This document shows positions 13,111 through 20,861 of a stretch of DNA of 64,000 bases, in pieces. The stretch is from Consotaella salsifontis (GTDB lineage: Bacteria > Pseudomonadota > Alphaproteobacteria > Rhizobiales > Rhizobiaceae). Position 1 is the stretch's first letter. Each line of letters starts with the position of its first letter. Both the position numbers and the translations under genes were made by a program. The stretch lies in assembly GCF_900167365.1 (NCBI RefSeq), contig NZ_FUXL01000001.1:385418-449417 (forward strand), in the 5' to 3' direction. The notes under the pieces were generated by a model. It saw only the letters and a program-made list of their open reading frames with translations. It was not told the origin of the DNA and made no database searches.

Positions 13111-14166
13111 ATGCGCGTCGATCTCTTTGATTTCGAGTTGCCAGAGGATCGCATCGCGCTGAGGCCGGTCGTGCCGCGCGAGGCGGCACGACTTCTCGCC
13201 GTCTCAAGAGGCGGCGCGCTGGCCGATGCCCATGTGGGCGATTTGCCGGATCTGTTGCGGTCCGGCGATGTGCTGGTGTTCAACGACACGCGAGTCATTC
13301 CGGCGCGTCTCTTCGGTGTGCGCCGGCGCGGAGAAAACGCTGCTCGCGTCGAGGCGACGCTCCATCTGCGTGAGTCGCCAGAGTGTTGGCGCGCTTTCTT
13401 GAAGCCCGCCAAGCGGGTTGCCAGCGGCGAGACGTTGATCTTCGAAGGCGGCGGCGAGGTGCTGATGGCGCGGATCGAGGAGAAAGGCGAGGGCGGCGAG
13501 GCGCTTCTCGCCTTCGACCGCAGCGGCGCGGATCTCGATGCGGCGCTGGCCGCCGTCGGCCTTATCCCTTTGCCGCCCTATATTGCGGCCCGTCGCGACA
13601 TCGACGAGCAGGACCGCGCGGACTACCAGACGATCTATGCGCGAGAGAACGGCGCGGTGGCGGCTCCGACCGCCGGGCTCCATTTTACGCCTGACCTCTT
13701 GGCGCGCCTCGATGCGCGCGGCATCCGTCACGAGTTCCTGACGTTGCATGTCGGCGCCGGCACCTTCCTGCCGGTGAAGGCCGACGAGACGGCGGGCCAC
13801 AAGATGCATGCGGAAATTGGCCACCTCGACGCGGCGACAGCCGAGCGCCTCAATCGCGCCAGAGTCGAGGGCGGGCGTATCGTCGCGGTGGGGACCACCT
13901 CGCTGCGCCTCTTGGAAAGCGCGGCGCGGGAAGACGGAACGATCGAGGCCTTCACAGGATCGACAAGCATTTTCATTACGCCGGGCTATCGATTCCGCAC
14001 TGCCGACCTTCTGATGACCAATTTTCACCTGCCGCGCTCGACGCTGTTCATGCTGGTTTCAGCCTTCAGCGGCCTCGAGACCATGCGGGCCGCCTATGCC
14101 CATGCCATCGCCGGCGGCTATCGCTTCTATTCCTACGGCGATGCCTGCCTGCTCGAACGGGTCTGA
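13111..14166 (+). CDS. queA: S-adenosylmethionine:tRNA ribosyltransferase-isomerase
   Basis: QueA moves the ribosyl part of SAM onto preQ1 in tRNA to make epoxyqueuosine. The 351-residue protein shows the family start [19 protein letters not shown]. It also has [48 protein letters not shown] and the C-terminal [18 protein letters not shown]. The length is normal. Its stop lies 4 bases before the tgt start, matching the functional pair: Tgt first inserts preQ1, then QueA modifies it. Confidence 0.97.
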   Translation: MRVDLFDFELPEDRIALRPVVPREAARLLAVSRGGALADAHVGDLPDLLRSGDVLVFNDTRVIPARLFGVRRRGENAARVEATLHLRESPECWRAFLKPAKRVASGETLIFEGGGEVLMARIEEKGEGGEALLAFDRSGADLDAALAAVGLIPLPPYIAARRDIDEQDRADYQTIYARENGAVAAPTAGLHFTPDLLARLDARGIRHEFLTLHVGAGTFLPVKADETAGHKMHAEIGHLDAATAERLNRARVEGGRIVAVGTTSLRLLESAAREDGTIEAFTGSTSIFITPGYRFRTADLLMTNFHLPRSTLFMLVSAFSGLETMRAAYAHAIAGGYRFYSYGDACLLERV

Positions 14167-14170
14167 TACA

Positions 14171-15292
14171 ATGACTGAGACCTTTCAGTTCCGCCTCCTC
14201 GCCGAGGACGGTCGCGCTCGCCGTGGCGAAATCTCGATGCCGCGCGGAACAATCCGTACGCCGGCCTTCATGCCGGTGGGTACGGCAGGCACCGTCAAGG
14301 CGATGTATCCTGACCAGGTGAGAGAGCTTGGCGCTGACATCATCCTCGGCAACACCTATCACCTCATGCTGCGGCCCGGAGCCGAGCGGGTGGCGAGATT
14401 GGGCGGACTGCACGAGTTCGCGCGTTGGCCGCATCCGATCCTGACCGATTCGGGCGGGTTCCAGATCATGTCGCTGGCGGCCCTGCGCAAGCTGAAGGAG
14501 AGCGGCGTCACCTTCCGCTCCCATGTCGACGGCCAAGTCCACGAGTTGTCGCCCGAGCGCTCGATCGAGATCCAGGGGCTGCTGGACAGCGACATTCAGA
14601 TGCAGCTCGACGAGTGCATTCGCCTGCCGGCTGAGCGCGAAGAGATTGAGCGGGCAATGGAGCTCTCGCTGCGCTGGGCCGAGCGCTCCGCCGCCGCTTT
14701 CGGCGAACAGCCTGGCAAGGCGATGTTCGGCATCGTTCAGGGCGGTGATCAGCCGGACCTTCGCATTCGCTCGGCGGAGCGGCTCTCGGCCATGAACCTG
14801 AAGGGTTATGCCGTCGGCGGGCTCGCCGTGGGTGAGCCGCAATCCGTCATGCTGGAGATGCTCGACGTCACGCTGCCGGCGATGCCGCATGCCAAGCCGC
14901 GCTACCTGATGGGCGTCGGCACGCCCGACGATCTCCTGGAATCCGTCCGACGCGGTATAGACATGTTCGATTGCGTCATGCCCACGCGCGCCGGCCGCCA
15001 TGGCTTGGCCTATACTCGCTTCGGCAAGTTGAACCTCAAGAACGCTCGCCATGCCGAAGACAGTCGCCCGCTCGACGAACAGTCTGATTGTTCGGCAGCT
15101 CGCGACTACTCACGCGCCTATCTCCATCATTTGGTAAAGGCGAACGAGATCCTCGGCGCGATGCTGCTGACCTGGGTGAACCTCTCCTACTATCAGTTCC
15201 TCATGCAAGGCATTCGCGACGCTATCGAGGCTGGTCGGTACGACGACTATGTCGCGAGCGTGAAGGAAGGTTGGGCGCGCGGAGAGGCCTGA
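14171..15292 (+). CDS. tgt: tRNA-guanine transglycosylase
   Basis: Tgt exchanges guanine for preQ1 in the wobble position of the GUN-anticodon tRNAs. The 373-residue protein shows [16 protein letters not shown] and [12 protein letters not shown]. The catalytic region has [12 protein letters not shown] and GGLAVGEP, and near the end come [13 protein letters not shown] and the zinc-site area. The frame is open upstream inside queA, but ATG at 14171 gives the family start [19 protein letters not shown]. It forms a two-gene unit with queA. Confidence 0.97.
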   Translation: MTETFQFRLLAEDGRARRGEISMPRGTIRTPAFMPVGTAGTVKAMYPDQVRELGADIILGNTYHLMLRPGAERVARLGGLHEFARWPHPILTDSGGFQIMSLAALRKLKESGVTFRSHVDGQVHELSPERSIEIQGLLDSDIQMQLDECIRLPAEREEIERAMELSLRWAERSAAAFGEQPGKAMFGIVQGGDQPDLRIRSAERLSAMNLKGYAVGGLAVGEPQSVMLEMLDVTLPAMPHAKPRYLMGVGTPDDLLESVRRGIDMFDCVMPTRAGRHGLAYTRFGKLNLKNARHAEDSRPLDEQSDCSAARDYSRAYLHHLVKANEILGAMLLTWVNLSYYQFLMQGIRDAIEAGRYDDYVASVKEGWARGEA

Positions 15293-15639
15293 CGTCCCTC
15301 TTAGCTCCAGAAGGTGCGCGGAAGACCTGCCTCAGCGACAATCAGAAAATTTGAGAAAATTTGCTGACGAGAGATTGACTACGATCGAGTGTCTATCTTT
15401 GGAAGCTTTTCGAACTATAAGGTTCGTTATCCGTCGCAGAAAGTGCGGAAGCGCAAGGTTTTCTGGCTGATTTCCTTGTGTCTATAGGCGGAGTCGTCGC
15501 GGCTTGTGCAGGGCTGATTTACGTTTCCTTACAGTAATTGAACGGTACATATCGACAGTTTGGGGATAATTTCATTTGATAGAAATGGGTCTGCGACAGG
15601 ATGTCCCTATCAGATTTCCAGAAGGGAAAGGACCCAACG
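15293..15639. other. Intergenic region behind tgt
   Basis: No gene or clear RNA is seen in these 347 bases. The stretch is AT-richer than its surroundings and ends in the promoter and ribosome site (AGAAGGGAAAGG) of the next small gene. Confidence 0.5.
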
Positions 15640-15843
15640 ATGACCCAGATGATTTCGACTGTTGCCGTCGATCAGTGCGCCGCCGAAGCCTGCGGTGACA
15701 ATCGCCACGCCATCAGCATCATCCACGGCCTCGGGATCGAGTATGAATGGTCGGAGCGCGACGCACTGCGCGACCTGCGCGTCTTCCACGGGTGCGTGAA
15801 CGTTCCGGTTCGGCTTCCTGCCTACATCCGCTCGGTCAAGTGA
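15640..15843 (+). CDS. Small hypothetical protein, 67 residues
   Basis: The ATG at 15640 is preceded by the ribosome site AGAAGGGAAAGG. The frame could start 39 bases earlier, but this start is better supported. The product has no signal peptide or membrane segment, contains two cysteines near the N-terminus (QCAAEAC), and ends in the basic stretch RLPAYIRSVK. No family is recognised. The gene stands alone, convergent with the HxlR regulator gene. Confidence 0.6.
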   Translation: MTQMISTVAVDQCAAEACGDNRHAISIIHGLGIEYEWSERDALRDLRVFHGCVNVPVRLPAYIRSVK

Positions 15844-15998
15844 GCCGCCTGCTAGGTGGGCACGATGTGCCATGACGCGTCGCAGGCAATCCTGCGGCGC
15901 GAGGACTGGAGCAGCGGGGATCAGTCCACATCACGCGTAGACGAGAGCACCTCGGCATCTGGCGCACGCGGATTTTCCAGGCCCGTCGCACTATCCCA

Positions 15999-16400
15999 TC
16001 AGCGGCGTTCTTTATGCGCATTGATCGCCATGGTTTCGCCCGCCTGACCGTCGAATCGGCGTCTTGCGTCGAACACCCGTTCCTGATTGGCGATGGCCCA
16101 GTTTCCCAGTGCCCGAAGCGGTTCGGCCATCTCGAAGCCGAGATCGGTGAGGCAATATTCCACGCGCAGGGGCACTGTCGGGTAGACAGTCCGTTCAACG
16201 AAACCGTCCCGCTCGAGGGCGCGAAGCGTGACCGTCAGCATCTTTCGGGAGATGCCGTCCACGGCGCGCTCGATCTCGGTGAAACGCCGCTTGCCCTGCG
16301 TTAGAAGCATGACGATATGGACGGTCCACTTGTCGCCGACGAGTGAGATGACTTCATTGGCTCTCGTGCAATGGCCCATCGGGCGGTCCCTCTGTTCCAT
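15999..16400 (-). CDS. HxlR family transcriptional regulator
   Basis: This 133-residue winged-helix protein shows the HxlR layout: an N-terminal cysteine in MGHCTRANEVISLVGDKWT, then HIVMLLTQGKRRFTEIERAV, the recognition region GISRKMLTVTLRALERDGF, and EYCLTDLGFEM. Some family members sense electrophiles or quinones through that cysteine. A longer start at 16445 is possible, but AGAGGA lies just ahead of 16400. It is divergent from a flavin reductase gene, which it probably controls together with itself; a repeated TTGTAAA lies between them. Confidence 0.88.
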   Translation of the reverse strand: MEQRDRPMGHCTRANEVISLVGDKWTVHIVMLLTQGKRRFTEIERAVDGISRKMLTVTLRALERDGFVERTVYPTVPLRVEYCLTDLGFEMAEPLRALGNWAIANQERVFDARRRFDGQAGETMAINAHKERR

Positions 16401-16455
16401 CGTCGGTCCTCTGTAACGAAAAGGTGCCTTCTTGCGCACCGCCACACGGTCACTA

Positions 16456-16480
16456 TTGTAAAGTCAGTTTCCGTTGTAAA
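16456..16480. promoter_or_regulatory. Possible HxlR operator (repeated TTGTAAA)
   Basis: TTGTAAA occurs twice, at 16456-16462 and 16474-16480, offset by 18 bases. GTTT-N7-AAAC overlaps the second copy. The site lies 12 bases before the flavin reductase start and 56 bases before the HxlR start. The assignment as an operator is inference from position. Confidence 0.45.
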
Positions 16481-16491
16481 CAGAGGAACTC

Positions 16492-17073
16492 ATGAAGACT
16501 GTCGCAGTGATCAATGGCTCTCTCCGTCGGGAGTCCATCAACCGCCGTTTCGCCGAAAGCATCGGGAAGCTCGCCGCCGACCGGCTGCGCTTCCAGTTCG
16601 TCGAGATCGGCGACCTTCCGCTTTACAACGACGACCTCTGGCAGCCTGAGCCGCCGGAATCGGTGCAGCGGCTCAAGCGGGAGATCGAAGCGGCTGATGC
16701 CGTTCTCTTCGTCACCCCCGAATACAACCGCTCCTTCACGCCGGCGATCAAGAACGCGATCGACTGGGGCACGCGGCCCTACGGCAAGAACTCCTGGGCG
16801 ACCAAGCCTGCCGCCATCATCGGCACGTCGCCGGGCGCTCTGGGAGCCTCCGCGGCGCAGAACGCGCTCAAGGGTCTCGTGACCGTGTGCGACATGGTCC
16901 TGATGGGCCAGCCCGAGATCTATTTTGCCTACAAGCCCGAGCTCTTCGACGCCGAAGGCAATATCACGGACGAAAGCACCAAGGCCTTCCTCGGCACCTG
17001 GGTCGATCGTTTCGCCAAGTGGATCGACAGGACGTCGGAGCCGCGCGTCGCGGCGCAGGCCGACGCCGCCTGA
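16492..17073 (+). CDS. NAD(P)H-dependent FMN reductase
   Basis: This 193-residue flavodoxin-like protein shows the FMN-binding start MKTVAVINGSLRRESINRRF, with GSLR in the phosphate loop. It also has FVTPEYNRSFTPAIKNAIDW and KPAAIIGTSPGALGASAAQ, all typical of the ArsH/ChrR/YieF-type NADPH-dependent FMN reductases. Such enzymes reduce quinones, azo compounds or metal ions. The ribosome site GAGGAAC precedes the ATG. Divergence from an HxlR regulator fits induction by electrophilic or quinone stress, though the substrate cannot be told. Confidence 0.9.
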   Translation: MKTVAVINGSLRRESINRRFAESIGKLAADRLRFQFVEIGDLPLYNDDLWQPEPPESVQRLKREIEAADAVLFVTPEYNRSFTPAIKNAIDWGTRPYGKNSWATKPAAIIGTSPGALGASAAQNALKGLVTVCDMVLMGQPEIYFAYKPELFDAEGNITDESTKAFLGTWVDRFAKWIDRTSEPRVAAQADAA

Positions 17074-17082
17074 CGAACGTTG

Positions 17083-17112
17083 CGAAGCCGCCGATTTCTC
17101 TCGGCGGCTTCG
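17083..17112. terminator. Bidirectional terminator between flavin reductase and iron ABC operon
   Basis: CGAAGCCGCCGA and TCGGCGGCTTCG form a perfect 12-bp stem around a 6-base loop. It sits between two convergent genes, 9 bases after each stop, and can terminate transcription from both sides. Confidence 0.8.
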
Positions 17113-17121
17113 CTTTATGGA

Positions 17122-17901
17122 TCAGCGCGGAACGACCATCGGCGTACCGGCGCTCGGATCTGGAATGATCCTCGAAGCAAGGCCGAAGGCGAGATCGACA
17201 TTGGCCTCGGTCAGGACGTCGTCGGGCGCGCCCTGTGCGACCAGTCCACGAGGCCCGAACAAGATCAGATGGTCGCAATAGCGCGCCGCGAGGTTGAGGT
17301 CGTGCAGGACGCTGACGACCGTCGTCCCGGCCTCGCGATTGCGCTGCCGCAGCAGGCTCAGGACCTCGATCTGGTGGGGAAGATCGAGCCACGTCGTCGG
17401 CTCGTCGAGAAGCAGGAAGGGCGTCTGCTGCGCCAGAACCAGAGCAATCCATGCCCGCTGGCGCTGTCCGCCGGAGAGTTCGGCTAACGGCCTTTCCTGA
17501 AGCTCGGTCATCGCAACCGCGCGCAAAGCATCTTCGCAGGCCTCGTGGTCCTGACGGCTCCACGGCGCGAGCAAACCGCGCCACGGTGTTCGACCACGCT
17601 TGACGAGATCGCTCACGCGGATGCCCGAAGGGGCGAGGGGGGCTTGCGGGAGGATCGCGATGCGGCGGGCGAGCGCCCGCGTGTCCTGGCGGTGGAGGTC
17701 TTCCCCGCCTAGAGTGATTTTCCCTGCCTTGGGGCGGATCAGCCGCGCGAAGGCGCGCAGCAGCGTCGATTTTCCGCACCCGTTCGGCCCGAGGATGGCG
17801 TAGACGCGCCCTGGGGAAAGCGTGAGGGAAAGGTCGTCAATGACGGCGCGCTCGCCATAGCCGAGCGTCAGGGCCTCGGCGCGCAGGGAGTCGTCGGTCA
17901 C
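17122..17901 (-). CDS. Ferric-siderophore ABC transporter, ATP-binding protein
   Basis: This 259-residue ATPase drives siderophore import across the inner membrane. It shows Walker A GPNGCGKSTLL, the signature LSGGQRQRAWIALVLAQ and Walker B FLLLDEPTTWLDL, as in FecE/FhuC/FepC. It is the last gene of the minus-strand uptake operon and overlaps the upstream permease by 4 bases, so it is translationally coupled. The siderophore itself cannot be identified from the ATPase. Confidence 0.93.
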   Translation of the reverse strand: MTDDSLRAEALTLGYGERAVIDDLSLTLSPGRVYAILGPNGCGKSTLLRAFARLIRPKAGKITLGGEDLHRQDTRALARRIAILPQAPLAPSGIRVSDLVKRGRTPWRGLLAPWSRQDHEACEDALRAVAMTELQERPLAELSGGQRQRAWIALVLAQQTPFLLLDEPTTWLDLPHQIEVLSLLRQRNREAGTTVVSVLHDLNLAARYCDHLILFGPRGLVAQGAPDDVLTEANVDLAFGLASRIIPDPSAGTPMVVPR

Positions 17902-18875
17902 AGCTCGCCTTTCTCCATTTCACGAGATAGCCGCCAAAGCAGATACGGGGCGCCCAGGGCCCCCGTCATCACGCCGATCGGTAGTTGCAGGCCCGGGATG
18001 GCGGCGCGGGCGGCAAGATCGGCCACGAGGGTCAGGCAGGCGCCTGCTCCCGCCGCTGCGGCAAGGCGGCCGCCCATGCTTCTGCTGCCGGTCAACCTCG
18101 CGCCCAAGGGAGCGGCCATGAGCGCGACGAACGGAACGGGGCCGGCAACCGCCACACCCGCCGCAGCAAGCGCGACCCCGGTTGCGGCCAATGCCCATCG
18201 TGCCCGTTCGGTCCTGAGCCCCAGTCCCGCAGCAAGGTCGTCGCCCAGTTCCAGGAGGTCGAGAGCGCGAACCTGAAGAGCCAACGCGGTAGCCAGAACA
18301 CTGCTCATTGTCCAGACCTGGAGTGCATGTCCCCAATCGCGGGCGGCGAGCGAGCCGGAAAGCCACCGTTGGGCTTCCGTGGCGGCCGAGGTGGAAAGCC
18401 GCGTCATCAAGAAGGTTCCAAAAGCCGATGTGGCAAACCCGACGCCAAGGCCGACGAGAACCAGCGTCAGCGCGGGGGTCACGTGGCCCGGCCTATGGGA
18501 CAGAAGCACGACCATGGCCGCCGCGAGCAGGCCGCCGACCGTCGCCGCGAGCGGAAGAGGGAGGGTCAGGCCGGCCGTGATCGCGACCAGGATGGCCAGA
18601 CCCGCGCCCGACGTGAACCCCATGATGTCCGGCGCCGCGAGCGGGTTGCGAAAGAGCATTTGAAACGTCGCCCCGGAGAGTCCGAGCGCTCCGCCTGCTC
18701 CAATCGCCACCGCGGCGCGCGGGGCGCGAATGATCCGAAGGGTCAGCGCGCCCGGACCATCGCCACCCCACAGCCCGTGCCAGAGCGCTGCCAGTCCCAC
18801 GTGGACGTCGCCAATCAGCAGCGAGGCGACGGTGGCCGCGATCAACAGCAGAGCAAGAACGACAGCTCCTCTCAC
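17898..18875 (-). CDS. Ferric-siderophore ABC transporter, second permease
   Basis: This 325-residue FecCD/BtuC-type permease has about nine to ten hydrophobic segments and the family motifs GLSGATFQMLFRNPLAAPDI and GPVPFVALMAAPLGARL. The start is set at GTG 18875, whose GTGA overlaps the stop of the upstream permease and is preceded by GGAG. An in-frame ATG at 18911 would add 12 residues and overlap the first permease further. The two permeases should form the heterodimeric membrane channel served by the ATPase downstream. Confidence 0.9.
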   Translation of the reverse strand: MRGAVVLALLLIAATVASLLIGDVHVGLAALWHGLWGGDGPGALTLRIIRAPRAAVAIGAGGALGLSGATFQMLFRNPLAAPDIMGFTSGAGLAILVAITAGLTLPLPLAATVGGLLAAAMVVLLSHRPGHVTPALTLVLVGLGVGFATSAFGTFLMTRLSTSAATEAQRWLSGSLAARDWGHALQVWTMSSVLATALALQVRALDLLELGDDLAAGLGLRTERARWALAATGVALAAAGVAVAGPVPFVALMAAPLGARLTGSRSMGGRLAAAAGAGACLTLVADLAARAAIPGLQLPIGVMTGALGAPYLLWRLSREMEKGEL

Positions 18876-19855
18876 GTCTGCGCTCCCGGCTTCAATCGAC
18901 GCGCGATCCATATGAAGACCGGCCCGCCGATGAGCGCCGTCATGATCCCGGCGCGCACCTCGGCGGGAGGAAAGATCAGCCGGCCTGCCGTGTCGGCGAC
19001 GAGGAGAACGCCCGCACCGAGAATGGCGGAAGCCACCAGCTCGCGCCTGAGATCGTGTCCCGCCACATGGCGCGCCAGAGGCGGCACCATGAGCCCGAGA
19101 AAGGCGATCGGACCCGCGACCGAGACGGCCGCGCCAGTCAATGCCGTCACCGCCAAAAGCGCCTGCGCCTGGATCAGTCCGGGGCGGGTGCCAAGTCCCC
19201 GCGCCAGCGCCGCGCCCAGCGATAGGGCCTCGAGCCGAGGCGCGAGGATGAGCGCCAACGTCGCGCCCGCAAGGACGATCAGGCTCATCGCCCCGACCGG
19301 GCGTTCGATCGCAGAAGACAGCGAGCCCGCCACCCAAAAGCGCAGAACCTCCAGCGTCTCCGCGCGCATGAGAACCATGGCCGAGATCAGCGACAGCAGA
19401 AGCGCGTTCAGCGCGGCGCCCGCGAGCGTCAAGCGGATCGGCCCGGCGTCTCCGCTCAGGCCTCCGCCCAGCAGGAATACCGCGGCCGACGCGAGCGCCG
19501 CGCCGGGAAAGGCGAGGGCGGTCATCAACCCGTAATCCGCTTGCCCCAAGAGCAGCGCGCCGAGAACGATCGCGAAAGAGGCGCCGGCATTCACCCCCAA
19601 AATTCCAGGGTCGGCAAGCGGATTGCGCGTGAGGGTCTGCATCACCGTTCCCGCCAGTCCCAACGCGGCACCGGCGACGAGACCGGCGCCAAGGCGCGGC
19701 AGGCGAATCCAGAGGATCGTCACATGAGCCGGGTTTTGCGGGTCCGGCGCGGTGAATGCGTGCCAGACATCGGCCGGCGTAACGGTCCGCACACCCAGAA
19801 GGAGCGTCAGTACGACACCGGCAATCAGCAAGCCCACGGCGAGGAGCCCCTTCAT
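18872..19855 (-). CDS. Ferric-siderophore ABC transporter, first permease
   Basis: This 327-residue permease of the FecCD family begins MKGLLAVGLLIAGVVLTLLL and has repeated hydrophobic segments. Family motifs include IRLPRLGAGLVAGAALGLAG, MQTLTRNPLADPGILGVNAG and GPIAFLGLMVPPLARHVAGH. It overlaps both the binding-protein gene upstream and the second permease downstream by 4 bases each, a tightly coupled operon. It is expected to sit in the inner membrane beside its partner permease. Confidence 0.92.
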   Translation of the reverse strand: MKGLLAVGLLIAGVVLTLLLGVRTVTPADVWHAFTAPDPQNPAHVTILWIRLPRLGAGLVAGAALGLAGTVMQTLTRNPLADPGILGVNAGASFAIVLGALLLGQADYGLMTALAFPGAALASAAVFLLGGGLSGDAGPIRLTLAGAALNALLLSLISAMVLMRAETLEVLRFWVAGSLSSAIERPVGAMSLIVLAGATLALILAPRLEALSLGAALARGLGTRPGLIQAQALLAVTALTGAAVSVAGPIAFLGLMVPPLARHVAGHDLRRELVASAILGAGVLLVADTAGRLIFPPAEVRAGIMTALIGGPVFIWIARRLKPGAQT

Positions 19856-20859
19856 GGGGCAAGCCCCGCCTGGAGCGCCGACTGGACGACCGTTTCGGGC
19901 GAGCCGTCGGCGGCGGCCGTCAAATCAGCCTCGATGGCGTTCAGCGCGAACGGAAGCGAAAGAACGCTGCCATGCGACATGGCGCCGGCGACAAGCGGCC
20001 CGGCAAACACCTCGCGCCCCTCGCGATGGGCCGCGAGCGTCTTGCGCATCGGCAGCGCAATCAGGTCCGGCACCGCCGCAAAGGAGGACACCCAAACCAG
20101 GATGTCTGCATCCAGGGGGGAAAGGTCCTCCGGCGACAGGGCGCCATAGAAATCATCCGGTCCCGTCAGCTGCCGCAGTTTTGGCGTTACCGCAAAGCCG
20201 AGCTCGCTGAGGAAGTCGGCCCGATTGTCGCCGTGAACGAAAGCACCTGTCTCGCCGCTCCAGTGATAGGCGGCGACCGCCGTCTTGCCGGCCCAGACCG
20301 GATTGCGCTCTCGTGCCGCCGCAAAGATATCGCGAGTGCGCGCAACCAACGCCTCGGCCTCCTTGCTCCTGCCAAGGGCACGCCCCAATGTGCGCGTCAT
20401 GACGTCCCAGGGTGTGCTGTAGGTCGAAAAGCTGGGTTCATGCATCAGCACCGGCGCGATGCAGGAGAGGATCGAATATTCGGCCTTGGAAATGCCGGAG
20501 CTGATCGCGACGATGAGATCGGGTCTCAGCGCCGCGACCTTCTCCATCGAAACTTCCCCCGAAAGCAGGACAGGTTCGGCGCCGTTCAAATAGGGCTGCG
20601 CCCACGGCCAGACGCCGAACGGATAGTCGCCATACCAATAGCGAACCGCGATCGGCGGCTCGCCGAGCGCGAGAAGCGTATCGTGAGTGGTGTAGCCAAG
20701 CGAGACGACGCGCCGCGCCGGAGCAGGCAGGACGGTCTCGCCATAGGCGTGGACGAAGCGCAGCGCCTCGCCTGCGAAAGCCCGAATAGGCAGGAGGGGT
20801 GCGGGTGCGAGCAGACCCGCGCCCAACCCCTTCAGGACACGCCGCCGGTCGAATCCCAT
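19852..20859 (-). CDS. Ferric-siderophore periplasmic binding protein (Tat-exported)
   Basis: This 335-residue protein delivers ferric siderophore to the permeases. Its N-terminus MGFDRRRVLKGLGAGLLAPA has a twin-arginine pattern followed by a hydrophobic stretch, pointing to folded export by the Tat system. The mature part shows the FecB/FepB-like RRVVSLGYTTHDTLLALGEP, with LRPDLIVAISSGISKAEY in the central region. A TTG at 20868 is in frame, but ATG at 20859 gives a cleaner Tat start directly after the receptor stop. It lies between the receptor gene and the first permease. Confidence 0.9.
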   Translation of the reverse strand: MGFDRRRVLKGLGAGLLAPAPLLPIRAFAGEALRFVHAYGETVLPAPARRVVSLGYTTHDTLLALGEPPIAVRYWYGDYPFGVWPWAQPYLNGAEPVLLSGEVSMEKVAALRPDLIVAISSGISKAEYSILSCIAPVLMHEPSFSTYSTPWDVMTRTLGRALGRSKEAEALVARTRDIFAAARERNPVWAGKTAVAAYHWSGETGAFVHGDNRADFLSELGFAVTPKLRQLTGPDDFYGALSPEDLSPLDADILVWVSSFAAVPDLIALPMRKTLAAHREGREVFAGPLVAGAMSHGSVLSLPFALNAIEADLTAAADGSPETVVQSALQAGLAP

Positions 20860-20861
20860 GC

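Noticed and set aside
17985..19535. A 516-codon plus-strand frame antisense to the permeases
   Set aside because: Low-complexity Arg/Gln/Gly-rich shadow of membrane protein genes.
17898..19862. A 654-codon minus-strand frame spanning both siderophore permeases
   Set aside because: Its first half is the wrong phase of the first permease, as shown by its Arg/Gly-rich non-membrane composition. Only the second half is the real second permease, which starts at GTG 18875.
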